A stretch of 62,731 nucleotides of DNA from Nitrospirota bacterium (GCA_027623995.1 JAQBUF010000013.1:1-62731), one strand, 5' to 3'; numbered from the stretch's first letter, positions 43,179-53,206 are shown. A program made the numbers and translations. The notes: a model not told the origin generated them from the letters alone.

Positions 43179-44222
43179 TTACGATCTCATGGTTGACATG
43201 GAGGCGACACTCCGCAGTAAGGAAAGCTCTTCAAGCGTCTTTCCTACACCTAAGACGACAGAGGTCAGTGGGTCATCGACCGTGACGATGGGAAGCGCGG
43301 TTTCATCACGTAACCGGGCATCCAATCCCTTCAAGAGCGAACCCCCTCCAGTCAACACAATTCCTCGATCAATGATGTCTCCTGCCAGCTCAGGCGGAGT
43401 ATTTTCTAGTGCCACTTTGATGGCTGCAACAATGGTCGCAATGGAATCCTGTAAGGCTTCACGGATTTCGGTATCTTCCAAGACAATGGTTCGTGGGATC
43501 CCGGATATGAGATCTCGTCCTTTCACCATCATTTGGGCTTTTTCGGGAAGAGGATAGGCTGAGCCAATCTCCACTTTGACTCTTTCTGCCATATGCTCGC
43601 CAATGAGAAGGCTATACTCTCTCTTCACATGATTGATGATAGCGGAGTCAATGTGGTCTCCAGCCACTTTCACAGATTCGCTATACACGATTCCGCCCAG
43701 AGATATCACCGCGATATCTGTGGTACCCCCCCCGATATCCACCACCATGTTCCCTGAGGGTTCCATAATAGGAAGTCCCGCACCAATAGCCGCAGCGACG
43801 GGTTCTTCAATCAGGTAGACCTCACGGGCTCCTGCTAATTCAGCGGATTCTCTTACCGCACGTTGTTCAACTTGTGTGATGCGCGAAGGTACGCCAATGA
43901 TGATACGCGGGCGGACAAAGGCACTGCGATTATGCACCTTGGTAATAAAGTAGCGGAGCATCCGTTCCGCCATCTCAAAATCAGCGATGACGCCCTCTTT
44001 CATGGGCCGAATTGCGGCAATATTTCCAGGAGTTCGACCAACCATTCGTTTGGCCTCACTTCCCACAGCCAAAATGGTATTGGTATTTTTTTCAATAGCC
44101 ACTACGGAAGGTTCGTTGAGCACAATCCCCTTGCCTTGGACATACACCAAGGTATGGGCCGTTCCCAAATCGATCGCCATATCACTTGAAAGTAAACTGA
44201 GGAACCGACTTATTAGCCCCAC
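43179..44222 (-). CDS. mreB: Rod shape-determining protein MreB
   Basis: Bacterial actin of 347 residues: [16 protein letters not shown] (phosphate 1), [19 protein letters not shown] (phosphate 2) and [13 protein letters not shown] (adenosine). It directs lateral wall synthesis. The GTG start at 44222 follows AAGGGAG. First gene of the minus-strand shape operon. Confidence 0.96.
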   Translation of the reverse strand: MGLISRFLSLLSSDMAIDLGTAHTLVYVQGKGIVLNEPSVVAIEKNTNTILAVGSEAKRMVGRTPGNIAAIRPMKEGVIADFEMAERMLRYFITKVHNRSAFVRPRIIIGVPSRITQVEQRAVRESAELAGAREVYLIEEPVAAAIGAGLPIMEPSGNMVVDIGGGTTDIAVISLGGIVYSESVKVAGDHIDSAIINHVKREYSLLIGEHMAERVKVEIGSAYPLPEKAQMMVKGRDLISGIPRTIVLEDTEIREALQDSIATIVAAIKVALENTPPELAGDIIDRGIVLTGGGSLLKGLDARLRDETALPIVTVDDPLTSVVLGVGKTLEELSLLRSVASMSTMRS

Positions 44223-44715
44223 GCACCACTCCCTTAACTCAACTGGGCATCTAGCATGCCAAATAAATCAAAACTATAGGAGAGCCTCGTTCGCTTGGAA
44301 CGTATGACTCTCTGTTTCTGTTCCCTACTCAATCACAAGAAGTACGTGCCAATTGGCTAGCTTGAGAGTCACATCCTGTGACAGAGGTGGGTTTGCTCGA
44401 AAGTTCTCTGAAATTTATTCGAGCATCAATCAATCTCAATAGAAAATGAGATTTTCCAACTATGGTCAAACCCTAAACGACCGAATGTAAACGAAACCCT
44501 ATAAAAAGTATAGCAAATCCTCTGTCACCTACTAATCTATCTTGCTTGGTGGCTTATGGAAAGAGGAAGGTCATTTTTTAACATTCTCATGGTCTCGGTG
44601 ATTTTTGGCCCCCAGGGGCAGGCGGGGGATGGAATGAAATCATTGGAAATGGTTGCAAGGCTTAAGCCATTCTGCGCATTATATCGGTCCGCAAATTTAC
44701 ACAAAGGAGTTAGGG
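44223..44715. other. Divergent intergenic region mreB / leuC
   Basis: About 490 bp between two divergent operons, so promoters for both should lie here. I looked for a leucine-rich leader peptide and for a T-box on the leuC side and saw neither. An AT-rich TATAAAAAGTATAG stretch near 44501 is a weak promoter candidate. Confidence 0.4.
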
Positions 44716-46119
44716 ATGTCCGCGAAGACACTCTTTGAAAAGATCTGGGAAACGCATGTGGTCCATGAGGATCCTGATGGGACAACCCTTCTCTATATTG
44801 ACCGCCATCTTGTCCATGAGGTCACGTCCCCTCAGGCCTTTGAGGGTTTAAAAATAGCAGGACGAAAGGCTCGACGTCCTGCAGCCGTGTTAGCCGTTCC
44901 TGATCACAATGTTCCCACGACTAATCGGCAGGCCGCCATTGCTGATCCAATGAGCCGAATCCAAATCCAAACGTTGGAAAATAATTGTCGTGACTCTAAT
45001 ATTTCGGTATTTACGATGGACGATATTCGTCAAGGGATTGTGCATGTCATTGGTCCTGAACAGGGATTAACTTTACCAGGGATGACCATTGTCTGTGGGG
45101 ATTCACATACTTCTACGCATGGAGCGTTCGGGGCGTTAGCGTTTGGCATTGGAACCAGCGAGGTCGAGCATGTGTTGGCCACGCAATGTTTGGTACAAAA
45201 ACGTCCGAAGACCATGGAAATTCGAGTGGAGGGCACGTTGCCACCACATTGCTCCGCTAAGGATATGACACTGGCGATTATCGGGAAGATTGGCACGGCA
45301 GGTGGAACCGGATATGTGGTCGAATATACGGGATCAGCAGTTCGAGCGTTGACGATGGAAGGCCGGATGACGTTGTGCAATATGTCGATTGAAGGTGGCG
45401 CGCGCGCTGGCATGGTCGCTCCAGATGAGAAGACCGCAGCCTATGTGAAAGGACGTCCTTTAGCTCCGCAAGGGAAATTATATGAACAGGCTGTACAATC
45501 GTGGGCGAATTTAATCACCGACCCTGGGGCTTCATACGATCACACGATTTGTCTTCAGGCTGAAGAGATTTCCCCGCAAGTTTCTTGGGGTACCAACCCT
45601 GGGATGGTTTGTGGGGTGGATGGCACAATTCCTGACCCACGTTCCTACCCTGACGGAGAAGCGCGTGATTCGATTCAGCGTGCTTTAGATTATATGGGGC
45701 TCACCCCAGGAACTCCTATCCAAGAGCTCAAGATTGATCGCGTGTTTATTGGGTCATGCACCAATTCTCGAATTGAGGATTTGCGCGTGGCTGCCTCGTA
45801 CTTTAAGGGGAAAAAAGTTGCCCAAGGTGTTCACACCATGGTGGTGCCTGGCTCTGGACTGGTGAAAAAGCAGGCAGAGGAAGAAGGATTAGATGAAATA
45901 TTTCGCTCTGCAGGGGCTGAATGGCGTGATGCTGGATGTAGCATGTGTCTGGCCATGAACGCCGATGTGCTTGAACCGGGTGAACGATGCGCATCAACCA
46001 GCAATCGTAATTTCGAAGGCCGTCAAGGCAAGGGAGGGCGAACGCATCTGGTTTCTCCTGCTATGGCTGCCGCGGCGGCGATTGCCGGGCATTTTGTTGA
46101 TATTCGGCATTGGATCTAA
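44716..46119 (+). CDS. leuC: 3-isopropylmalate dehydratase large subunit
   Basis: The 467-residue aconitase-family enzyme of leucine synthesis, isomerising 2- to 3-isopropylmalate with a [4Fe-4S] cluster. Motifs: [28 protein letters not shown], the first cluster Cys in [12 protein letters not shown] and the other two in GCSMCLAMN. The ATG at 44716 follows AAAGGAG. Upstream in-frame codons are not part of LeuC. Palindrome R10 starts right after the stop codon. Confidence 0.96.
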   Translation: MSAKTLFEKIWETHVVHEDPDGTTLLYIDRHLVHEVTSPQAFEGLKIAGRKARRPAAVLAVPDHNVPTTNRQAAIADPMSRIQIQTLENNCRDSNISVFTMDDIRQGIVHVIGPEQGLTLPGMTIVCGDSHTSTHGAFGALAFGIGTSEVEHVLATQCLVQKRPKTMEIRVEGTLPPHCSAKDMTLAIIGKIGTAGGTGYVVEYTGSAVRALTMEGRMTLCNMSIEGGARAGMVAPDEKTAAYVKGRPLAPQGKLYEQAVQSWANLITDPGASYDHTICLQAEEISPQVSWGTNPGMVCGVDGTIPDPRSYPDGEARDSIQRALDYMGLTPGTPIQELKIDRVFIGSCTNSRIEDLRVAASYFKGKKVAQGVHTMVVPGSGLVKKQAEEEGLDEIFRSAGAEWRDAGCSMCLAMNADVLEPGERCASTSNRNFEGRQGKGGRTHLVSPAMAAAAAIAGHFVDIRHWI

Positions 46120-46192
46120 CGTGAAGCGTCATGCGTGAAGCGTGAAGCGTATGATAAATTTTTTTTCAACGGATCACGCATGACGCATCACG
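46120..46192. repeat. Palindromic array R10 (GCGTGAA type)
   Basis: The arms at 46120-46138 and 46174-46192 are complementary over 19 bp with one mismatch, made of GCGTGAA/GCGTCAT units. The centre holds an AAATTTTTTTT tract. It starts immediately after the leuC TAA, between leuC and leuD. Confidence 0.88.
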
Positions 46193-46208
46193 TTTTAAAG
46201 GAAACAGT

Positions 46209-46841
46209 ATGGAACCGTTTATAACTCATACCGGCATGGTGGCGCCGCTTGATCGAGTCAACGTCGATACCGACCAAATTATCCCGAAGCAATATCTCAA
46301 GACCATTCATCGAACAGGGTTAAAAGAGGGATTGTTTGCTGATTGGAAGATCCGACCCGATGGCACCCCCGACCCTGAGTTCTTCATGAACCAATCGCGC
46401 TTTCAAGAAGCGACGGTTCTTTTGACGCGTGATAACTTTGGGTGTGGATCATCACGGGAACATGCCCCTTGGGCATTGTTGGATTACGGTATTCGTTCAA
46501 TTCTGGCACCAAGTTTTGCGGATATTTTTTATAACAACTGTTTTCAAAACGGTATTTTACCTGTGACGCTCAAGACCGAAGAAATCCAGCAACTCTTCGA
46601 CGCCCTGGTCAGCCAAGGGACCTTGCAGGCAACTATTGATCTTTCCAACCAAACAGTGGCTACCCCAACTGGGTTACTCTTTCATTTTACGATCGATCCT
46701 TTTCGAAAGAATTGTTTAATCGAAGGCTTGGACGGGATTGGGTTGACTCTAAAACGTGAAGCGGCCATTACGGCCTACGAACAAAGAAGAAAATCAGAAG
46801 CCCCGTGGTTGTTTCGCGACTTATTAGCCCCACACAAATAA
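46209..46841 (+). CDS. leuD: 3-isopropylmalate dehydratase small subunit
   Basis: The 210-residue swivelling subunit that completes the LeuC active site. Motifs: NVDTDQIIPKQYLKTIHRTG and FGCGSSREHAPWALLDYG. The ATG follows AAAGGAAAC. Read with leuC from one transcript, unless R10 ends it. Confidence 0.95.
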   Translation: MEPFITHTGMVAPLDRVNVDTDQIIPKQYLKTIHRTGLKEGLFADWKIRPDGTPDPEFFMNQSRFQEATVLLTRDNFGCGSSREHAPWALLDYGIRSILAPSFADIFYNNCFQNGILPVTLKTEEIQQLFDALVSQGTLQATIDLSNQTVATPTGLLFHFTIDPFRKNCLIEGLDGIGLTLKREAAITAYEQRRKSEAPWLFRDLLAPHK

Positions 46842-46983
46842 CTGGTTAGAATTGCCTTTGCTTTACACTCGGAATTCGACCTGCGAATAAGGTCCAGGCT
46901 TTCTGTCCAGAATCAAAGATTCTGTCTCTTCGGAAATTTTTTCATTGTCCTTCCGTATCATCTAACCTCCCACATCTTCGCTT

Positions 46984-47010
46984 TTGTCAATTCGGTGAGT
47001 CAGGTATAGT
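46984..47010 (+). promoter_or_regulatory. Putative promoter of the CPA2 antiporter gene
   Basis: TTGTCA (46984-46989), 15-bp spacer, TATAGT (47005-47010). The spacing is short. Just upstream, CAGAATC AAA GATTCTG (46908-46924) forms a small hairpin that may close the leuD transcript. Confidence 0.35.
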
Positions 47011-47045
47011 GCCGGCAATAGTCCTTGCCACTTCATTGGAGTGTG

Positions 47046-49043
47046 ATGGAAGACATTAGCATTTTACGAGACATCATCGTGATCTTTACCGTCTCCATCG
47101 GGGTGGTCTATGTATTTCAGAAAATCCACCTGCCCTCTATTGCAGGGTTTCTCGTGGCGGGAACGTTAGTCGGGCCGTATGGCCTGAACCTCATCTCTGA
47201 TCATGATCAAGTCCAAGTCCTCGCCGAAGTCGGCGTGATCCTTCTGCTCTTCACCATCGGTCTGGAATTTTCCCTCACCCAACTGAAATCTTCAAAATCG
47301 TTGTTTCTCATTGCAGGACCAGCCCAAGTGTTTGGTGTGTTGGTGTTGATTATGGGGGGAGGATTGGTTTTTGGGCTGTCAATGAAGTCCGCCATTTTTT
47401 GGGGCATGCTTCTTTCGCTCAGTAGTACGGCCATTGTACTCAAAGCACTTGCGGAGCGCAGAGAAAATGACACGCTGCATGGACGCTCCACCATTGGCAT
47501 TTTAATTTTTCAGGATTTAGCCGTTGTTCCCATGATGCTCATGACTCCATTTTTGAGTGATAATGGAGCGGAGGGTATGGGGCAAATTCTCTGGGCTCTC
47601 GCGCAGTCACTCGCCTTGGTCATTGCTGTCGTCATTGCGGCCCGAGTCATTGTTCCCAAATTACTGGAGCATATTGTTCGAACTAGAAGCCGTGAATTAT
47701 TTCTTCTGACCGTGATCGTGCTAGGGCTAGGTACGGCAGGGTTGACCTCACTTGCCGGGCTTTCCTTGGCGCTGGGGGCTTTTATCGCTGGCCTGCTGAT
47801 TTCTGAATCTGAATATAGTCATCAGGCCCTCGCGGAAGTACTCCCATTTCGGGATAGCTTCAACAGCTTGTTTTTCGTGTCCATTGGCATGTTGATGGAT
47901 CCTCGAGTCTTATTGGAGCATCCGTTCCTGATTCTGGCCATGGTGGTCACGATTTTCATTGGAAAATTTGTGACAGGGGCCGGTGCCGCTCTTGCGGCAG
48001 GGGTTCCGGTTCGTTCTGCAGTGTTGTCTGGCGTCGCGTTGGCCCAAGTGGGAGAGTTTGCGTTTATCTTGGCGCAAGAGGGGCTCAAAGTTGGCATTCT
48101 ATACCGAGAGACGTACAACATATTCCTCGCGGTCTCAGTGCTCACAATGATTGTGACCCCCATAGTCATTCAATGGTCCCCCAAAATTGCGCGTCGCACT
48201 GAAGCCTTTCAACGTCTGCACCAATGGTTTCCAGGTCGAATTACCCTTCGCTCTGAATCCTCTAAACTCAAGCTAAAAGATCACGTAATCATTGTGGGGT
48301 ATGGGTTAAATGGAAGAAATCTCTCCAAAGTTCTTGGAGAGTTTGAGCTGCCTTTTGTGGTCTTGGAGATTCGTGGAGATGTCGTCCAGATGGAACTGGG
48401 AACTGGCGTCCCCATTCACTACGGCGATGCCACGAGTCCTACAGTTCTCCGCCAAGCACAAATCGAGTACGCGAAGGTGCTGGTGGTGTCTATATCCGAT
48501 CCTTTTGGCGCAAGGCGTATCGTTCAATTGGCACGAGACCTCAATTCCACGGTACATATTGTCGTGCGCACCAGGTATTTGAAGGAATTGGAAGAGCTTC
48601 AGCAACTTGGGGCCAATGAAATTATTCCAGAAGAATTTGAGACATCGATCGAAATCTCCTCCCTGGTACTTCAAACGTACAAGTTGCCCAAACAGATGAT
48701 CATGGAAAAGGCCGAACAGATTCGTCGGGAAGGGTATGCCCTACTCCGACGAGGAGAACTGCCGGAATTGGCTCATCATTTGAGGGCTGGCACTTTGGTA
48801 GATGTCGAAATTGAAACTTGTCGAATTGAGGACGATTCTCCTGCGCTTGGGAGATCCCTGGGGGAACTCTCGATTCGGCAACGAACTGGAGCTTCGGTGG
48901 TCGCTCTGATGAGGGCAGGGGTCACCCAGTCAAATCCTACCAACAAATCTGTGCTTGAGGTGGGAGATGTGTTGGCCCTTTTAGGCACGACAGATAACCT
49001 TCGTCGGGCTATTGGGCTTCTGGGCGATCCTAAGTCTGAATGA
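47046..49043 (+). CDS. CPA2 cation:proton antiporter with TrkA domains (KefB/YbaL-like)
   Basis: A 665-residue protein. About 12 membrane helices (1-385) carry Na/H-exchanger signatures (GFLVAGTLVGPYGLN, LLLFTIGLEFSL, LSLALGAFIAGLLIS). A RCK/TrkA-N domain follows (about 410-530, VIIVGYGLNGRNLSKVLGE) and then a TrkA-C domain (about 575-660). It moves K+ or Na+ against protons under nucleotide control. The ATG at 47046 is preferred over the TTG at 47025 (GGAG spacing). Confidence 0.9.
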   Translation: MEDISILRDIIVIFTVSIGVVYVFQKIHLPSIAGFLVAGTLVGPYGLNLISDHDQVQVLAEVGVILLLFTIGLEFSLTQLKSSKSLFLIAGPAQVFGVLVLIMGGGLVFGLSMKSAIFWGMLLSLSSTAIVLKALAERRENDTLHGRSTIGILIFQDLAVVPMMLMTPFLSDNGAEGMGQILWALAQSLALVIAVVIAARVIVPKLLEHIVRTRSRELFLLTVIVLGLGTAGLTSLAGLSLALGAFIAGLLISESEYSHQALAEVLPFRDSFNSLFFVSIGMLMDPRVLLEHPFLILAMVVTIFIGKFVTGAGAALAAGVPVRSAVLSGVALAQVGEFAFILAQEGLKVGILYRETYNIFLAVSVLTMIVTPIVIQWSPKIARRTEAFQRLHQWFPGRITLRSESSKLKLKDHVIIVGYGLNGRNLSKVLGEFELPFVVLEIRGDVVQMELGTGVPIHYGDATSPTVLRQAQIEYAKVLVVSISDPFGARRIVQLARDLNSTVHIVVRTRYLKELEELQQLGANEIIPEEFETSIEISSLVLQTYKLPKQMIMEKAEQIRREGYALLRRGELPELAHHLRAGTLVDVEIETCRIEDDSPALGRSLGELSIRQRTGASVVALMRAGVTQSNPTNKSVLEVGDVLALLGTTDNLRRAIGLLGDPKSE

Positions 49044-49329
49044 TGTTTTCGGGCGAGGTGATCATTCACTTCGCACGTGTGTTTGCCTTCCCACCTTCAT
49101 CTTATTTCGCAATAATTTTGGTAATCCTTATTTTAGGTAAAAGGACTTTCTTCAGAGAGCCCTCCCCATGTCTGGGTGAGATAATCCAACAAAATAGGAA
49201 AAATAGAGATAAAGACTTAAGTTATGAACAAGAGTAAACCGAAATAGTTAGAAAGAAGGCAAATAATAAAACCCGTTTTGCTAAAACTCTGGATAATAAT
49301 TTCAAAGGATGGGCATTCAGGAGGGAGTA
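49044..49329. other. AT-rich intergenic region before the STAS gene
   Basis: 286 bases without a gene, tRNA or clear hairpin. The 3' half is A-rich and probably holds the promoter of the STAS-response regulator group. Confidence 0.4.
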
Positions 49330-49674
49330 ATGCTGACAATTACACAGGAAACTCAGGGGAGCGCCACGGTCTTGAATATATCAGGACGACTAGAATTTTC
49401 TGGAAGAAAAGTCTTTATGGATGCACTGGGGAAGGCCCAGAATGGGTCATTAACGCATCTCATCCTGAATCTTCAGCAGGTGCCGTATATTGATAGTGCC
49501 GCCCTCGGATTGATGGCTCTGGCCCAACAAAATCTCAAATTGAAAAATGCTCGCGTCAGTATTGTCAATGCTCAGGAATATGTCAAAAAAGTGTTGGATC
49601 TCGCGAATTTTTCAAAAATTATTTCCATGTTCCCTACCGTACAAGATGCGGTTCAATCGCCGGTTCACGCCTAA
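49330..49674 (+). CDS. STAS-domain anti-sigma factor antagonist-like protein
   Basis: A 114-residue single STAS domain: LTITQETQGSATVLNISGRL, LILNLQQVPYIDSAALGLMA with the conserved Asp-Ser (DSAALG, the usual phosphorylation site is this Ser) and VSIVNAQEYVKKVLDL. It would act in a partner switch with an anti-sigma kinase, but none is nearby. The ATG at 49330 follows GGAGGGAG. Confidence 0.85.
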   Translation: MLTITQETQGSATVLNISGRLEFSGRKVFMDALGKAQNGSLTHLILNLQQVPYIDSAALGLMALAQQNLKLKNARVSIVNAQEYVKKVLDLANFSKIISMFPTVQDAVQSPVHA

Positions 49675-49699
49675 GAGAAGTCCTCGAAAGATCTTTCCT

Positions 49700-50095
49700 G
49701 TGGCTACGATTCTTATCATTGATGATGACCCGCACATTCGAAGAATGTTACGTGAAGCTCTCGAATCTGAGGGCTACACTGTATTGGAATCCACTAATGG
49801 TGTGGAGGGGGTTGAATCCTACCGATCCAGGCCTGTTGATTTGTTGATTTGTGACTTGTTGATGCCGGAAAAAAGCGGAATCACGATGATCCGGGAATTG
49901 ATACAAGACTTTCCCAATCTTCGGTTCATCACCATGTCCGGGTTTACCGGCACTTTGGGATTTACCTCCTTGGAATTTACTAAAAACATAGGCGCTCAAT
50001 GGACACTTCCCAAACCCTTTGAATTGGAGGAGATGCTCGCAGCTGTGCGGGGCGTGCTCAGTCAAGCAGAAACTCAGACTATTTCTTGTTCTTAA
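49700..50095 (+). CDS. Single-domain response regulator
   Basis: A 131-residue receiver only: ATILIIDDDPHIRRMLREAL, phospho-acceptor in ICDLLMPEKSG, Ser in ITMSGF and Lys in TLPKPFELEE. GTG start at 49700 inferred from the beginning of the domain, with a weak ribosome binding site. No output domain, so it works by protein interaction. It lies 25 bases after the STAS gene and is probably cotranscribed. Confidence 0.85.
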   Translation: MATILIIDDDPHIRRMLREALESEGYTVLESTNGVEGVESYRSRPVDLLICDLLMPEKSGITMIRELIQDFPNLRFITMSGFTGTLGFTSLEFTKNIGAQWTLPKPFELEEMLAAVRGVLSQAETQTISCS

Positions 50096-50164
50096 GCGAA
50101 GTGCCCTAAGATCCCTAAGATCCGCGATGGTCCATTCCACACAATGAAATGAGTCCCTCTAAGC

Positions 50165-50830
50165 ATGAATGAGTCCGTACAAGATTTAGATGAGCCGACC
50201 CTTCCACAGAGGAAGGTTTTGGTGGCGGAAGATGATCGAATTTCGCGTCGCACCGTCGTGTCAGCATTGACCCGCGGGGGGAATCAGGTCGTTGAAGCCG
50301 AGGATGGCGTGCAAGCGTGGGAGGCTCTTCAGGATCCTAATGCCCCACGACTGGCCATCTTAGATTGGATGATGCCCGGCTTGGATGGACTCCAATTGTG
50401 CCGTGATTTGAAGGGGGCGAGTGACGGGAAAAACCGCTACCTGATTTTGGTGACAGCCAAAGCCGAACGCCAAGATGTCGTGAAAGGACTCGAGGCAGGG
50501 GCTGATGATTATATTGTCAAACCCTTTGATGCGGAAGAATTACGTGCTCGCGTACGAGTCGGATTTCGGGTCCTTGACCTTCAAGAAAAGCTTGCACAAC
50601 GGGTCGATGATTTAGAGCAAGCCATTTCCCAAATTAAACAATTGCAAGGTCTCTTGCCAATCTGTTCCTATTGTAAAAAAATTCGAAATGACGGGAATTA
50701 TTGGCAACAGGTAGAGGAGTACTTAGGGCACCATTCTGAAGTGAAGTTCAGCCACGGCATTTGCCCGATGTGTTATGAAAAGGAAATGGTCCCTCAACTT
50801 GCAGCGCTCAAAAATGAGAACAGGCGCTGA
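50165..50830 (+). CDS. Response regulator with coiled coil and Cys-rich C-terminal motif
   Basis: A 221-residue protein. Receiver (1-125) with VLVAEDDRISRRTVVSAL, AILDWMMPGLDG and VKPFDAEELRARV. A coiled coil follows (about 140-165, LAQRVDDLEQAISQIKQLQ). Then comes the short conserved module LLPICSYCKKIRNDGNYWQQ ... HSEVKFSHGICPMCYE (about 165-210), whose CxxC and CPxC pairs suggest a metal or redox site. This module recurs behind receiver and PAS domains in many bacteria and its role is not known. No kinase nearby. Confidence 0.85.
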   Translation: MNESVQDLDEPTLPQRKVLVAEDDRISRRTVVSALTRGGNQVVEAEDGVQAWEALQDPNAPRLAILDWMMPGLDGLQLCRDLKGASDGKNRYLILVTAKAERQDVVKGLEAGADDYIVKPFDAEELRARVRVGFRVLDLQEKLAQRVDDLEQAISQIKQLQGLLPICSYCKKIRNDGNYWQQVEEYLGHHSEVKFSHGICPMCYEKEMVPQLAALKNENRR

Positions 50831-50924
50831 CAAGCTCGTCTTCCCCCACATTATTTTCTTTCCCTAGGCCGCAAAGCCTCTGAAATTTCACCAGCCAAAG
50901 TATTTCGCCCCTTCCCTCAGGTCT

Positions 50925-51722
50925 TTACTTCGGTGCATTCTCAGAGTCGGTAACTTTCGAGTCTGGGGAAATATTTTCAATGGCCCATGTTGTCCACAGG
51001 TGGACGATGGCGGTGGTATCTTCCTGCGCCGCTTTTTGTAGAGAAATCAGATCGGCCTGATCCCCAAGTTTTCCAATTCGGTAGGCGGCTTCAGTTCGCA
51101 CACCCACACTTCGATCTTCCAGCAAAATTTTGCGCAAGGAGGGAAGTACTTGCCGATCTCCTAACTCACCCAAGGCGGCAATGGCTCCTTGTCGAACCTC
51201 GGCATCAGAGTCCTTTAATGCCGTGAGTAGGGCAGAATACGATTCTTTTCCCTCAAGCTGCATGAGTGCTTGGACGACCGCACGCCGACTCTTGACCTCA
51301 CCAACGGTTAATCCTTCCAGGAGTAAAGGAATCATTGGCTTTCGGAGTCCAACATTACCCAGCGCCTTGGCTGCAGAAGCTTTGACCATGGGGTGCTCGT
51401 CTCCCAAGGCTGCCACTAAGGCCATCGCGGCATCCGTGTTGATTTCTTCTCCGATTTGGCCGAGTGCCCACGCACTATATTCTCTGACTAACGTGTCAGG
51501 ATCAGATAGGGCGTTGACTAACCCTTGGGTTCCGGCTGAATGTCCAATTTTTCCAAGAGAAAGGGCCGCCGTTCGTCGAATATCTGGGGAGGAATCTCGG
51601 AGTAGTTCCACGAGCGTGGCGGTGATGCTTAAGGGATCGTGTTGCTTGGCTTCTGGTTGACATCCGACAGTACCTAGCAAGATCCAGGCACTGACCGCGA
51701 TAGAGAATAGGACATTGTTCAC
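50925..51722 (-). CDS. HEAT-repeat lipoprotein
   Basis: A 265-residue product with a lipoprotein signal (ILLGTVGC, lipidated Cys about residue 21) and then about seven HEAT/PBS-lyase-like repeats of 31 residues (SPDIRRTAALSLGKIGHSAG, DTLVREYSAWALGQIGEE and so on). This is a scaffold fold for protein contacts in the periplasm or on a membrane. GTG start, with no good ribosome binding site. It lies 20 bases after tatA on the same strand, so a shared transcript is likely. Confidence 0.8.
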   Translation of the reverse strand: MNNVLFSIAVSAWILLGTVGCQPEAKQHDPLSITATLVELLRDSSPDIRRTAALSLGKIGHSAGTQGLVNALSDPDTLVREYSAWALGQIGEEINTDAAMALVAALGDEHPMVKASAAKALGNVGLRKPMIPLLLEGLTVGEVKSRRAVVQALMQLEGKESYSALLTALKDSDAEVRQGAIAALGELGDRQVLPSLRKILLEDRSVGVRTEAAYRIGKLGDQADLISLQKAAQEDTTAIVHLWTTWAIENISPDSKVTDSENAPK

Positions 51723-51742
51723 GTGCGAGGTTGTTCGAACAA

Positions 51743-52555
51743 TTAGGGTGACGGGGGAGGGTCTTTGGGTAATGGCGGCTGCTTGGCGATTTCGATGGTT
51801 TGTTCCACTTCCTTTTGCGCTGCATCTAATTCGGCTTGAATCGTTCGCATCTCGGGATCAATGGCGTTGCGCACATCCGCAGTGGCTTCTCGAAATGTTC
51901 TCAAGGCACCACCGAGCCCTTCCCCAAGGCTCTGCATGTCATCTGGGGATCCAAGGCTTGGTTTCGCTTGGGCAGCCTTTGCTTGCATGGCGGCTTGTTG
52001 TGCTTGAACTCGTGCCACGGCCTCTTTATTGATGACCGCTGAAGGTCGTTTCCCTGTTGGGGCCGGAGCGGCTGATGGGGGCAGGGGGGGATATTGAGCC
52101 ATGGGTTGCGGCACTGAGCTCGCCGCTCGTTGTTCCATGGTCACGGGTGAATGTCTTTCGACATAGGTGGATACTGGAGCGACCACGGGCTCAGTCGACG
52201 GAGGGAGAACCGGTTCTGGCTTAAGCCCACTATACACCATAGCGGCCAAAGTCCCAGGGGTTTGCTCCGTACCTGGCTTATACGGTTGTTGTGTCGCGGG
52301 TTGGGCCACCGGTTGAGCGGTTCCAGCCTCCTGGACAGCAGGAGCAGCGGCAGGCTGGGCTTGCATTTGAGCTTCAGGAGCGGGGCCAGGATTTTGTTCT
52401 TCAATCGGGGGCGGAATCTCATTAATTTCCTTTTTGAAACCCTTGAGCGCTTTTCCTACCCCTTCACCAATCTGCGGGAGTCGGCCGGCCCCAAAGATAA
52501 TCAAAACAATAACCAGAATAATGACGAGTTCCGAAATGCCCATTGTGCCAAACAT
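51743..52555 (-). CDS. tatA: TatA/E-type twin-arginine translocase subunit with long Pro/Ala tail
   Basis: The first 50 residues are a standard TatA: short helix MGISELVIILVIVLIIFGAG, the hinge RLPQIGEGVGKALKGFKKE and an amphipathic helix. The protein is 270 residues, about three times the usual. Residues 55-190 are rich in Pro, Ala and Gln, and the last 60 form a charged helix (EGLGGALRTFREATADVRNA, then ELDAAQKEVEQTIEIAKQ) like the TatB tail. It may combine TatA and TatB roles. No tatC is in the window. Good ribosome binding site (AGGAAC). Confidence 0.85.
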   Translation of the reverse strand: MFGTMGISELVIILVIVLIIFGAGRLPQIGEGVGKALKGFKKEINEIPPPIEEQNPGPAPEAQMQAQPAAAPAVQEAGTAQPVAQPATQQPYKPGTEQTPGTLAAMVYSGLKPEPVLPPSTEPVVAPVSTYVERHSPVTMEQRAASSVPQPMAQYPPLPPSAAPAPTGKRPSAVINKEAVARVQAQQAAMQAKAAQAKPSLGSPDDMQSLGEGLGGALRTFREATADVRNAIDPEMRTIQAELDAAQKEVEQTIEIAKQPPLPKDPPPSP

Positions 52556-52753
52556 ATGATTGTTCCTCAGCCTAAAGTACGTGAAGTTCTTGATCTATAG
52601 GTCTAAGGAATCATGGTAATGACCTAGAACTTGTGGTGTCAACCCATGAAAATATTGAAAACGAGAGCAGTGGTGTTGTGGAGCATTTCCTGTGCTCAGG
52701 CAAGGGATACGCGTTGTTCTTGTATTGATCCCTTCCCATGGTACAATCCGGCC

Positions 52754-53206
52754 ATGTCGGATATGGCTTTGCCAAAAATTCCACAATACCGCATGACCTT
52801 GTTTTATGGGCCGGAGCCTCATGAGGCTGACTCAGCGATCGTGTATTGCGTGTTTAACGTGAAGAAACGAAGTTGGAAGGGAGGGGTGCAAGTGGCTATC
52901 GAAATGACCCAGACTCAGTTGGCCGACATTCGCGAACGCTTTGAATTTGGTCAGTGGCTCCAGGGAGCGGTAGTTCACTTTCCGGAATCAGAGCGAGCGG
53001 ACTTCTTGGAACGGGGACCAGACATATTTGTTCAACAGATTTGTCTTATGAAACTCCATCTGGCTATTGAGGTAGGGATCCAACAGGAAAATAGCCGAAT
53101 ATCCAAAGATGCTCTCGTTGCAGAATTAGATGAAGTTCTTGAAAAAAAAGAATGGTCGGTGAAACAAGAAATTTTACAAGAGTTGGATATTGAGCTTCAG
53201 GCCTAA
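52754..53206 (+). CDS. Conserved protein of unknown function
   Basis: A 150-residue soluble protein: MALPKIPQYRMTLFYGPEPH, FNVKKRSWKGGVQVAIEM, then a helical C-terminal half (KDALVAELDEVLEKKEWSVK). No family recognised. The ATG at 52754 is chosen because the frame upstream has no conserved look. A TACAAT -10-like box (52742-52747) ends only 6 bases before the ATG, so the transcript may be leaderless or nearly so. Confidence 0.6.
   Translation: MSDMALPKIPQYRMTLFYGPEPHEADSAIVYCVFNVKKRSWKGGVQVAIEMTQTQLADIRERFEFGQWLQGAVVHFPESERADFLERGPDIFVQQICLMKLHLAIEVGIQQENSRISKDALVAELDEVLEKKEWSVKQEILQELDIELQA

Noticed and set aside
44223-44715. Leucine attenuator or T-box ahead of leuC
   Set aside because: I looked for a run of Leu codons, a T-box core and a terminator/antiterminator pair and found none that were convincing.
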